Shown here in pieces: positions 44,990 through 53,874 of a stretch of 64,000 bases of DNA. Position 1 is the stretch's first letter. Every line of letters begins with the position of its first letter. Source of the stretch: a virus. The stretch is taken from positions 262,659-326,658 of the IMG/VR virus record IMGVR_UViG_3300032240_001991; one strand, written 5' to 3'. The translations under genes and the position numbers were made by a program. Under the pieces are notes generated by a model that was given only the letters and a program-made list of their open reading frames with translations, was not told the DNA's origin and did not search any database.

Positions 44990-45816
44990 AATATATAAAG
45001 AAACTTGCTCTTTATACTAAGAGCCCAATGAACGATAGATTATCTGTTTTAGACGATAATCGAATTGTTACGACTAGTAAAACTACAATGCAACTTCCTG
45101 CTGGAGTTAAGACAGATCGTCCTTCTACAGATTTGTTAACGACAGGCACCATTAGGTACAATTATTCTCTTAGAGAGTTTGAAGTTTATAATCCTGAGCC
45201 ATATAATACAGGTGCAAGTAACACTAAATGGGAAATTATAAGAACAGTTCGACAAGCAACAATTACTCGTCAAACATTAGGCTACGGTACATATGAAGAC
45301 ACTATTTTTGGACCGTTAGCTTACAACGTTGATGTTAATAAACCACAAAATGTTTTTGTATTTGTAGAAAATGTATATCAACTTCCAGTTACTGACTACA
45401 CGCTGATACAAGATCCTGCAAGTTCAACTTCAACCGTGGCACTAACAACTAGTAGTGGTGTTACAACTCTTTATCTTAACACATTAACTAACGTTGATGT
45501 TGGCATTGACGGACACTGGAGAACAATCAGTGCGCCAAGTGGAATACAAGTTGGCACAACCGTTACCAATGTTTCAAATGTGTGGAATAATATTTTTTAC
45601 GGATATCCTATAGAAATAAGCTTACCAACCACTGGATCAATAGGACAAGGAACCATAGTGTCTTTTGATTACCAAGCTGGCGTGTATATTCAATTTACAC
45701 CTGGTGGATTAGGTGCTCCTTTCATGAAACCAGTAACAGCATTGCTTGGATTTGATGGTTATTTCCCTGCCGGTCCTTACGGTACATCTTGGGAAGTTGA
45801 CGGTAATACACCCTAA
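44986..45816 (+). CDS. Structural protein of the fibre cluster, unknown role
   Basis: The protein has 276 residues. The start 'MKYIKKLALYTKSPMNDRLS' is basic; next comes 'GTIRYNYSLREFEVYNPEPY' followed by 'SNTKWEIIRTVRQATITRQT', a domain type that recurs in phage virion proteins. Later 'NVFVFVENVYQLPVTDYTLI' is the 'vnG..q.p..DY.l' beta module also abundant in the 4,396-residue protein. It is translationally coupled to the preceding gene. The gap to the next gene holds a late-promoter-like element and a structured leader. Confidence 0.65.
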   Translation: MKYIKKLALYTKSPMNDRLSVLDDNRIVTTSKTTMQLPAGVKTDRPSTDLLTTGTIRYNYSLREFEVYNPEPYNTGASNTKWEIIRTVRQATITRQTLGYGTYEDTIFGPLAYNVDVNKPQNVFVFVENVYQLPVTDYTLIQDPASSTSTVALTTSSGVTTLYLNTLTNVDVGIDGHWRTISAPSGIQVGTTVTNVSNVWNNIFYGYPIEISLPTTGSIGQGTIVSFDYQAGVYIQFTPGGLGAPFMKPVTALLGFDGYFPAGPYGTSWEVDGNTP

Positions 45817-45839
45817 CTGATCTCTTTACTCAAACAGTA

Positions 45840-45846
45840 ATAAATA
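45840..45846 (+). promoter_or_regulatory. Late-promoter-like ATAAATA upstream of the 2,513-residue protein
   Basis: GTAATAAATAGTATCG lies 93 bases before ATG 45940. The predicted start at about 45852 lies just before the first hairpin of the leader. Confidence 0.6.
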
Positions 45847-45853
45847 GTATCGA

Positions 45854-45934
45854 TACTGAAGAAATTCAGTAGGAACATACTGTGGTAAACCCGCAATGTA
45901 AGGTGGTTGCCCGTGTAACACGGTGTATGAGGAG
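45854..45934 (+). promoter_or_regulatory. Structured 5' leader of the 2,513-residue protein
   Basis: TACTGAA-GAAA-TTCAGTA (45854-45871) is a 7-bp hairpin with a GNRA loop. CCGTG-TAA-CACGG (45911-45923) is a second hairpin, directly before the GAGGAG ribosome-binding site (45929-45934). The leader is far longer than those of neighbouring genes and holds no open frame of note. A regulatory or mRNA-stabilising role is inferred. Confidence 0.5.
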
Positions 45935-45939
45935 TGTCA

Positions 45940-48900
45940 ATGGCCATCGGTCGAATCTCAGGTCCGCTATTAGCTAAAAATCTTTTAAGAGATGGCATAG
46001 ACCTTGCATTTGAAACAGATTTATTATACTTAGATGTAGCCAATGGGCGCATCGGTGTAAGAAAAAATAATCCTTCGTACGAACTTGATGTTAACGGTAC
46101 TATCAATGCTAAAAATTTAAGAGTAGTATATACCGGACCAGGCAGCGGGAAAGCAACGCTTGGCAAGTTAGAAATTACATCAGGCACTATTACTACTACA
46201 GTTGGCCCAATAAACATTCAACCAAGTGGTAATGAAACGATCAATCTTGTTGGCGACACAACTGTTACCGGAAATCTTCACGCTACTGGAAATATAACAG
46301 CTGATGGTAATATTACTTTAGGAAATAATACCGCAACTGACGTTGTTATATTTGAATCTGAAATTGGATCCTCTTTAATACCGGCAGCAGATCAACAATA
46401 TTCGTTAGGTAGTCAAGAACGTGCATGGCTTGATGCCTATGTGTCAACATTAGTTGCAAATCAACTTTCAAGCACCAGCACATTAAACATTAACTCTGGT
46501 GCCAATCTTGTACAGATTAATTCAGACCTTAAGGTAAATGGACAAAATCCCTTAGGCACCGCTCCAGTTATCACTAATGTCTTGTTTGTTACAATGGACG
46601 GTAATGACACTAATGATGGACGAGCAGCTGACGCAAGTCGTGCCTGTAAAACAATTTCAGGAGCAATACGTAGTCCTTATTATCGACCAGGTACTTTAAT
46701 TAAAGTATATAGCGGACATTATTTAGAGAATAATCCGTTATTATTACAACCAAATACAGCAGTTGTAGGAGACGATCTAAGAACAACATCTATTGAACCA
46801 ATTAATAAGACACAGGACTTATTCCATGTTCAAAGCGGTTGCTATATTGCGCAAGTGCAATTTTATAATGGACGCAGCGGATTATTACCCGGACCATATG
46901 TTAACGGTACTAATAGAGGTGCATATTGCACAGCATTTCCTCCACAAGTAGGAGGAAATAAGATTGACGTTTATCAATCACCTTACATACAGAACTGTAC
47001 TAATCAAAGCGGTCCGTGGTTAGTTGACGGAACAATGTTTGTACCTAACCAAACGGTACAAATTCCTCAAGCAGTTGGTACAACAGTATTTGACTCTAAC
47101 ACAACTACCATTGTTGTTACAATAACAACAGGCACAGTTGTTCCGGGGTTACATGTTATTAGCGGACCCCAAGACGTAGGATTTACTAATGCGAGAACAT
47201 TATTATTGTCAAATCTTGCATTTATACAAGACCAAACTGTTGCTTGGGTAAATCATCAGGTAAAAACTAGTAGCACAGTTTACATACCTCAGCTAGCTAC
47301 CACAACAAATTTTACAAATTTTACATACGATCAAGCTAAATGTTATCGCGATGTAGGATTAATTTTACAAAATGTAGCCTACGACGCAACTTTTGGCGGA
47401 AACGAAAAAGCCGTTGAAGCTGGGTTAGCTTATTGGAACGGCGTTATTAACTTAATTGAAGGGCAGCAAGGACAAACTACTGCGGCAATTAATTACATCA
47501 ATACATTAAGTCAAGCAATTATCACAAATACTACTGTAACAAATCTATACAGTTCATCAACTGCACAGATTATTAATACAGCGTTAGTGAACGGTGTTAT
47601 TGCTAGCGAAGAAATTACTAGCGCAATTGGCACTATAATTACAATTATCAATGACGGACCTATTGCCGCACCGCCTATCTTTATAAGCTGCGGACCTGAA
47701 ACGCCGTTAGTTAGCGCAGAACTATTATTACAACAAAATCGTAAATTCTTGCAAGGCGAAGTTACTGCCTATGTAGATGCAACCTATCCAACATTTGAAT
47801 ACAAGAAAGATTATTGCTATCGTGATGTTGGATTGATTGTTGATGCAGTAGCTCAAGACATTATTGTAGGCGGCAACACAAAATCTATTGAAGCAGCATT
47901 AAGTTATTATACAGGCGGTAAAGGTGATAGCAGCGTAGCTGAAACAGCAATAGTCAACAACTTTAATTTAATTAAAAATATTATACAAAATGGTCCATCA
48001 GTAGCTCCAGATCCTGTAAGCGGTCCTAATTTAGGGACAGGATTTTCTAACGCACAGGATATATTACTTGCTAATATCTTCTTTGTGCAAACAGAAGTTA
48101 GCGCATATGTAAGAAGCTTATTTGACAACACATTTAGATTAACACAATTACAACAAAATTTATGCTACAGAGACATTGGCACTATACTTACTGCAATTGC
48201 TGAAGATACAGCAGCTGGCGGTAATGTTAATACTGTTTACGCAGGATTACAATATTTTAATGGTTCTGTAAGTGTGCTACCAGGCAATCAAACAGAAAAA
48301 ACAATTCTCACTTTAAACTATATGCAACAGCTCTGTGTTAATATTATTAAAAATATTCAAAACACAGGGCTGTATCAAGTTTTAATTCCGCAGGTATTTG
48401 GAGATTATACCGGTACTGATCAAGCTAACGCAGTTAACGCTAATATTGAATTGATCACTGACATTATAACATTGGGACCAACCGTTGTTACATCGTTGTA
48501 CCCAATCTCTCAATCGATGACAACTGATGTTAGAAACATAAATGCATTTAATTTATTAACAGCAAACAAATCTTTTCTTGCTGCAGAATTAACCGGTTGG
48601 GTTGACACTACTTTTTCAAAAGGTTTTAATTATAATACAGCAACTTGCTATAGAGATACTGGGTTAATTGTTGACAGTTTAGCTTGGGACTTGTTACAAC
48701 AAGACACTAGTCAATCAATCTTCTCAGGACTTCAATACTATAATAAATCAGGATACACTGGTTCAATTAATAAAGAATTGACAACAACTACCGCAGCTAT
48801 TAACTATGCTAAAGAATTAGCAATGAAGGTAGTTGTCAACAGTACAGTAACTAATTTACAAACAGCAACTCTACAGGTATTTAATTTAGTTAATCCTGGA

Positions 48901-51900
48901 TCGCCGGTAACAACTGGTACTGTTGGAACACTGTTCAATACTGTTACTAACATATTAGTAAATGGCACTGCTGGAGTTACTAATCAAATCATACCTAACA
49001 ATACAGCATCTGTTGTAACCGGTATTGTTAATGCTTACAATTTATTACAGGCTAATAAATCCTTTATAGAAGACGAAGTTATTGCTTATGTAGACTTGAC
49101 TACTGGCGGATTTAGTTATGATCAACCTAAGTGTTATAGAGATGTTGGGTTAATTGTTGATAGTTTAGCAGAAGACTTGTTATTCAACGGAAGTAGTCAG
49201 AGTAATTTTTCTGGATTACAATATTGGGCACAAGGATCTACAAGTATCCCAGGAGAACTTAATACAACAACTGCGGCAATTAGTTACGTAAGAGACCTTG
49301 CAGTAAAAGTTGTTGTTGGTGATACAAGTGGCACAAGATATCAAAACTCAGTTCTTCAAATCACTAGCAGTACTGTTGCTACAGTAGCAGAACAACAGAA
49401 GGTCTATGACGAATTTAATCTAATACTTGATATTATACTTAATGGCACTAGTGGAGTTACTGACAAAATTATACCAAACGGAGTCACAATTAGTAGTGAT
49501 CCAAGCATACAGGCGGCATATTTCTTATTAGAAGCTAATAAATCATATCTGCAGGCAGAAGCAATCGCTTATGTTACTGCTATTAAGACACAGGGATTCT
49601 TCTATGACGTTAATAAATGTTATAGAGATGTTGGATACATGGTTGACAGTGTATCATTTGATATGTTATATGGCGGTAATCGACAAGCAATACAATCTGG
49701 TGTATATTACTACGGATTTGACAGTGCTACGACTAATGTTCCAAATGAACAGACACAGGTTGTTGCAGCATACGAATACATTAAAACGCTTTCAAGTTAT
49801 ATAATTAAAGGGCAAAGACTTCCGTCTCAGTATCAATATTCTGTAATACAAGTAATACCTACATTAGTTGGTAGTAATGCAGACGTTGCTGCGGTAAATT
49901 CTAACGTTGATTTAATAGTTAACATTATTAATACCGGAACTAGCGCAGCATTAGCACCAACTCCAATTAGTTTAACATCTACATCAACTCAGGCAACTAT
50001 TAACGCGGTTAATGCTCTTGTAGTAAATCGACAATTTATACAGGCTGAAGTAGTTGCTTATATTAATAGTACCTTTTCACCAGGGTTTATCTATGATAGA
50101 ACCAAGTGTCGCAGAGATGTTGGGTACATTATTGACGGTGTCAGCTTTGACTTATTGCATGGCGGAAATCGACAAAGTGTACAGAGCGGAGTATATTATT
50201 ACGGATTTGATTCAAATTCTAGTGTAATTACCTATGAATTGGCTCAAATTACCGCCGCTTATAACCGAATTAAGGAGATTTCTAGTAAGATTATTAAAGG
50301 ACTGCCTGTTACTCCTACTTTAGGTAATAACGTTACACAAGTTACAGGAAGTAGTTCAGCTACAGATACCGAAGTTGCATATATCGCTAGTGAAATTAAT
50401 ATTATCAATGATATTATTAATAATGGCCCTAGCACCGGTTACCCAAAGACACCGATTAAGTTAACTTCAACAAGCACACAAGCAGTTATTGATGCACATA
50501 CATACTTACTAGCTAACCGTACATTTATTCAAACTGAGCTAATTGCTTATATAAATTACTGGTTTGCACAGGCAGGAACAACTTCTACAACTTCAACATT
50601 TGTTTACGACAAAATTAAATGTCAGCGAGATACAGAATTAATTGTAGACAGTGTAGCATTAGATTTACTATACGAAGGTAATACACAAAGTACCTTTGCT
50701 GGATTGCAATACTGGTCGCAAGGAACAACCAATATTCCAAGCGAACAAACTACAACAACTAATGCCATTGCCTACGCGCAGTCTCTAGTAGATACTCTAA
50801 TTTCTCCGTACACTACTTCCACCAGTGTTGACGAGAATTTTAATTTAATCATTAACATAATTAATTCTGGAACATCTTTAGTAACTGATTTAATTGTTCC
50901 AAACAGCTTACCTTCAACTAATACTGGAACAGTGGCTGCATATAATATAATACAGTCAAATAAAGCATCAATACAACAACAAACAGTAGACTGGGTCAAT
51001 ACAAATAATCCAGGGTTTGTTTATAGCACATCAACATGTTATAGAGACGTTGGATATATTTTAGACTGTGTCAGCTTTGACTTGCTACATGGCGGAAATC
51101 GACAAAGTATTCAAGCAGGTACGTACTATTACGGATATAGCACTACACAGACAAATATTGTAAACGAAATACCTCAGGTAATAGGGGCATACAATCAATT
51201 AAAATATTTGATTAACGAAGTTCTTGCAAATCGTGCGTTAACTAAAACATATCAAGTAGTATATCCTCAGGTATTAATTCCTGCTTATATGGGAACTGCT
51301 AGCGTTATCAAGGGAGAAGAAGTAATTACAGCTGATGCAATTACCTATCTCAACAGTATTAGTCTAAATGTAATTAGTAATACTCCGGTTCCTGTAAGAC
51401 GAGGTCCTGTAGCACAAACATTTAATACATCGTTAGACGGCGGACAGCATGCCGGCACTGCGGTGACAAGAAATTATACTATCATCTCAGACGTAATTAA
51501 GAAAGGCCCTAATGCAGCTCCAGTACCGTTCACTGGTTCAGGATTATTTGCAACTACAGGTGTAAGTAGCGATGACGTTCGCCGTAGTCCTACTATTTTA
51601 TCAATTGTTACACAAACAGGAAATACTTACACATTAGAATTATCTGAGCCAACTGTAGGAGATAGTCAAGGCGGTACATTATACTTTGGTAATACATTAG
51701 TATTTCCTGCAACAGACGAACAAGTTGAAGAAGCAAGTCTAAAGTATACCGGCAATGCAACTACATGGAACACACGTAAAGTAGATCCTATTGGTGCTAT
51801 GGGAGGAAGCTTAGTTGACGGAAGCGTCGTTAGCGATCGAAGCCCAATTCAATCCTTCGTTTACGATGCGTTTACCCAAGTATCGCAAGGTGGCAGAGGT

Positions 51901-53481
51901 GTTCACGTTACTAATAATGGCTACGCGCAGTTAGTATCTGTGTTTACAATTTTCTGTAGTGTAGGCGTTCAGGTAGATAACGGAGGTATTGCTAGTATTG
52001 TAAACAGTAACGCAAACTTTGGCGATATCTGCTTGTTATCAAACGGCTTTGGTAAGAAAGAATTTAGCGGAACCGTATATAATCCGCCATATCCGTCATA
52101 TCTACCAAATGGCGAATACTACCCATTTGGTTATTATCCGCAAAAAGGACAGGTTGAGGTTTATATTCCAGACACATCCTATCGTCCACACATTGCACTA
52201 ATTATGGAAGTTGAACCTCCAACTACCTACATTGACTATTCTGGAAATGTTGTTACTTATAAAAACGATCAAGGATATCCAGGATTTTTAAATGCAACGC
52301 CAAGCGTTGCATTTCTAACTACCGGCAGTATTACTATTAACGACATTGACACAAATGGTATAGCGGTAGGCAATTCTGTTTACATTAGAGATCAATACGG
52401 TAATACTGGAACCACAGTTAATAGTGTATTCACTCCGTATGTATACCCAGATACAATAGTAACTGATGTAAGTTATCGAACAGTTACGCTTAATCAAGCG
52501 TTAGGAGCAGGAGGAGCAGATCCAAGCAATACTGCACAATCAATTAATGCAGACTACTTTAATGTCTATTTCTGCGGCAATGCATACTATACAGTTTTAA
52601 GTAGTACAGTTAACGATAGTTTTGGAAAACCATTAGGAACTAACATTTTATCTTCAACAAATGTAACGACCACTGGAACAGATCAAATATTACCAGAAAT
52701 AGCAAGTTTACAATTAATTAATACTACACTAGCTGGTTATATGACGGATGCAAGCGTTAATGCATCAGCTATAAACTTTGTTAATAACTGCATTAATAAT
52801 ATTATCATACCTATAATTACTGCAACAAATGTTACTGTAGCAGAAACTCTGTTTACTCCTATTAAGAGTGCAATACCTCCTGCTGGTGCTAGCCTTGCAA
52901 TTAGTGTCATTAATAATAATGTTGAAAATGTTGTAACTACTGTTACTAATTTTATTGCTACAACGTATCCTACTTTATATAACGACACTAGATTTAATTT
53001 AGAAAAGTGTAAGAGAGACGTACGATTAACATTAAAACAACTTACGTTTGAACTAGAAGCAGGTGGAAATTATTACAGTATCTATACCGGTTTAAGTTAT
53101 TGGTATCGTGCAGGCACACACCATATTATTAATATAGAAGAAAATGTAACAAATACTGCACTTTTTCCAGACGGAGCTACGGTTAACTTTTATCAAAGAA
53201 GTTATATGAGTGCTTCTGGTTATGTATTTGAATATGTAGGTGCAGGAGTAACATACAGTGCGTTGCCTCAGAGAGGTGTAAAAGACCCTGTACAAGGCAA
53301 GGAAGTAGTTCAAGTAAATAATGGTAAGGTGTTCTTTACTTCTACAGACCAAAACGGAGACTTCAGAATTGGTCCAGAACTAGTTATCGCTCAAGCTACA
53401 GGTGTATTGAGCGGTAGAACATTTACTAAGAGTTTATTTGCTAACATGACACCGTTTATTTTAGCAATTGAAGCCGGTTAA
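45940..53481 (+). CDS. Giant virion protein (2,513 aa) with ten CYRD-type modules
   Basis: Start ATG 45940 has GAGGAG 5 bases upstream; an in-frame GTG lies at 45934. Residues 1-60 are a fibre-type N-terminus ('LLAKNLLRDGIDLAFETDLL'). Residues about 210-330 look like a pectate-lyase-type beta-helix ('VTMDGNDTNDGRAADASRAC', 'GDDLRTTSIEP'). Ten modules with 'C[YR]RD.G.I.D......D...GGN.QS...GL.YW' have their Cys at residues 468, 626, 742, 903, 1065, 1227, 1390, 1561, 1700 and 2357, four successive spacings being 161-163. Residues about 1965-2040 form another helix-like segment. The end 'FFTSTDQNGDFRIGPELVIA' is typical of marine phage virion proteins. It is a probable side-fibre or adhesin; the receptor is unknown. 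Confidence 0.82.
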   Translation: MAIGRISGPLLAKNLLRDGIDLAFETDLLYLDVANGRIGVRKNNPSYELDVNGTINAKNLRVVYTGPGSGKATLGKLEITSGTITTTVGPINIQPSGNETINLVGDTTVTGNLHATGNITADGNITLGNNTATDVVIFESEIGSSLIPAADQQYSLGSQERAWLDAYVSTLVANQLSSTSTLNINSGANLVQINSDLKVNGQNPLGTAPVITNVLFVTMDGNDTNDGRAADASRACKTISGAIRSPYYRPGTLIKVYSGHYLENNPLLLQPNTAVVGDDLRTTSIEPINKTQDLFHVQSGCYIAQVQFYNGRSGLLPGPYVNGTNRGAYCTAFPPQVGGNKIDVYQSPYIQNCTNQSGPWLVDGTMFVPNQTVQIPQAVGTTVFDSNTTTIVVTITTGTVVPGLHVISGPQDVGFTNARTLLLSNLAFIQDQTVAWVNHQVKTSSTVYIPQLATTTNFTNFTYDQAKCYRDVGLILQNVAYDATFGGNEKAVEAGLAYWNGVINLIEGQQGQTTAAINYINTLSQAIITNTTVTNLYSSSTAQIINTALVNGVIASEEITSAIGTIITIINDGPIAAPPIFISCGPETPLVSAELLLQQNRKFLQGEVTAYVDATYPTFEYKKDYCYRDVGLIVDAVAQDIIVGGNTKSIEAALSYYTGGKGDSSVAETAIVNNFNLIKNIIQNGPSVAPDPVSGPNLGTGFSNAQDILLANIFFVQTEVSAYVRSLFDNTFRLTQLQQNLCYRDIGTILTAIAEDTAAGGNVNTVYAGLQYFNGSVSVLPGNQTEKTILTLNYMQQLCVNIIKNIQNTGLYQVLIPQVFGDYTGTDQANAVNANIELITDIITLGPTVVTSLYPISQSMTTDVRNINAFNLLTANKSFLAAELTGWVDTTFSKGFNYNTATCYRDTGLIVDSLAWDLLQQDTSQSIFSGLQYYNKSGYTGSINKELTTTTAAINYAKELAMKVVVNSTVTNLQTATLQVFNLVNPGSPVTTGTVGTLFNTVTNILVNGTAGVTNQIIPNNTASVVTGIVNAYNLLQANKSFIEDEVIAYVDLTTGGFSYDQPKCYRDVGLIVDSLAEDLLFNGSSQSNFSGLQYWAQGSTSIPGELNTTTAAISYVRDLAVKVVVGDTSGTRYQNSVLQITSSTVATVAEQQKVYDEFNLILDIILNGTSGVTDKIIPNGVTISSDPSIQAAYFLLEANKSYLQAEAIAYVTAIKTQGFFYDVNKCYRDVGYMVDSVSFDMLYGGNRQAIQSGVYYYGFDSATTNVPNEQTQVVAAYEYIKTLSSYIIKGQRLPSQYQYSVIQVIPTLVGSNADVAAVNSNVDLIVNIINTGTSAALAPTPISLTSTSTQATINAVNALVVNRQFIQAEVVAYINSTFSPGFIYDRTKCRRDVGYIIDGVSFDLLHGGNRQSVQSGVYYYGFDSNSSVITYELAQITAAYNRIKEISSKIIKGLPVTPTLGNNVTQVTGSSSATDTEVAYIASEINIINDIINNGPSTGYPKTPIKLTSTSTQAVIDAHTYLLANRTFIQTELIAYINYWFAQAGTTSTTSTFVYDKIKCQRDTELIVDSVALDLLYEGNTQSTFAGLQYWSQGTTNIPSEQTTTTNAIAYAQSLVDTLISPYTTSTSVDENFNLIINIINSGTSLVTDLIVPNSLPSTNTGTVAAYNIIQSNKASIQQQTVDWVNTNNPGFVYSTSTCYRDVGYILDCVSFDLLHGGNRQSIQAGTYYYGYSTTQTNIVNEIPQVIGAYNQLKYLINEVLANRALTKTYQVVYPQVLIPAYMGTASVIKGEEVITADAITYLNSISLNVISNTPVPVRRGPVAQTFNTSLDGGQHAGTAVTRNYTIISDVIKKGPNAAPVPFTGSGLFATTGVSSDDVRRSPTILSIVTQTGNTYTLELSEPTVGDSQGGTLYFGNTLVFPATDEQVEEASLKYTGNATTWNTRKVDPIGAMGGSLVDGSVVSDRSPIQSFVYDAFTQVSQGGRGVHVTNNGYAQLVSVFTIFCSVGVQVDNGGIASIVNSNANFGDICLLSNGFGKKEFSGTVYNPPYPSYLPNGEYYPFGYYPQKGQVEVYIPDTSYRPHIALIMEVEPPTTYIDYSGNVVTYKNDQGYPGFLNATPSVAFLTTGSITINDIDTNGIAVGNSVYIRDQYGNTGTTVNSVFTPYVYPDTIVTDVSYRTVTLNQALGAGGADPSNTAQSINADYFNVYFCGNAYYTVLSSTVNDSFGKPLGTNILSSTNVTTTGTDQILPEIASLQLINTTLAGYMTDASVNASAINFVNNCINNIIIPIITATNVTVAETLFTPIKSAIPPAGASLAISVINNNVENVVTTVTNFIATTYPTLYNDTRFNLEKCKRDVRLTLKQLTFELEAGGNYYSIYTGLSYWYRAGTHHIINIEENVTNTALFPDGATVNFYQRSYMSASGYVFEYVGAGVTYSALPQRGVKDPVQGKEVVQVNNGKVFFTSTDQNGDFRIGPELVIAQATGVLSGRTFTKSLFANMTPFILAIEAG

Positions 53482-53490
53482 GGAAAAATT

Positions 53491-53874
53491 ATGGCACAGT
53501 TACCATTAAACACGTTTAAAACAAAAACAGCAATTTTAACAACAAATACTACGGCAACAATATATACCGCACCTATTGGTGTAACTTCTATTATTTTGAT
53601 GACACAAGTATCTAATCTTGATACTGTGCCGCATGCAGTGTCTTTTTCTCATCATAGAAATCTTCCTATTCTTCCTAATGCTCAAGGAACAGGCGGTCAG
53701 CCGGCAAACGTTACTACAGAATTAGTAAAGGGATACTTAGTTCCTTCAAACGATGCAGCTAGTATGACCACAGGCAAAATGATTATTGAACAATTAGACA
53801 GTATATATTGCTATGCAGATGCAGAAGGTGTTTGTAAAATTACGTTAAGCGTACTGGAGACTGCGAATGCCTAA
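53491..53874 (+). CDS. Small beta-rich virion protein, paralogue of the 105-residue protein
   Basis: The protein has 127 residues: '[20 protein letters not shown]', '[20 protein letters not shown]' and '[20 protein letters not shown]' form a single compact beta domain similar in layout to the protein at 44672. AAGGAAAAATT precedes ATG; it follows the giant protein by 9 bases and overlaps the collagen-like fibre gene by 8 bases. Its placement between two fibre genes suggests an adaptor or cap, but no function is known. Confidence 0.65.
   Translation: MAQLPLNTFKTKTAILTTNTTATIYTAPIGVTSIILMTQVSNLDTVPHAVSFSHHRNLPILPNAQGTGGQPANVTTELVKGYLVPSNDAASMTTGKMIIEQLDSIYCYADAEGVCKITLSVLETANA

Noticed and set aside
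45934-45939. GTG 45934 as start of the 2,513-residue protein
   Set aside because: It overlaps the GAGGAG ribosome-binding site; ATG 45940 is correctly spaced.
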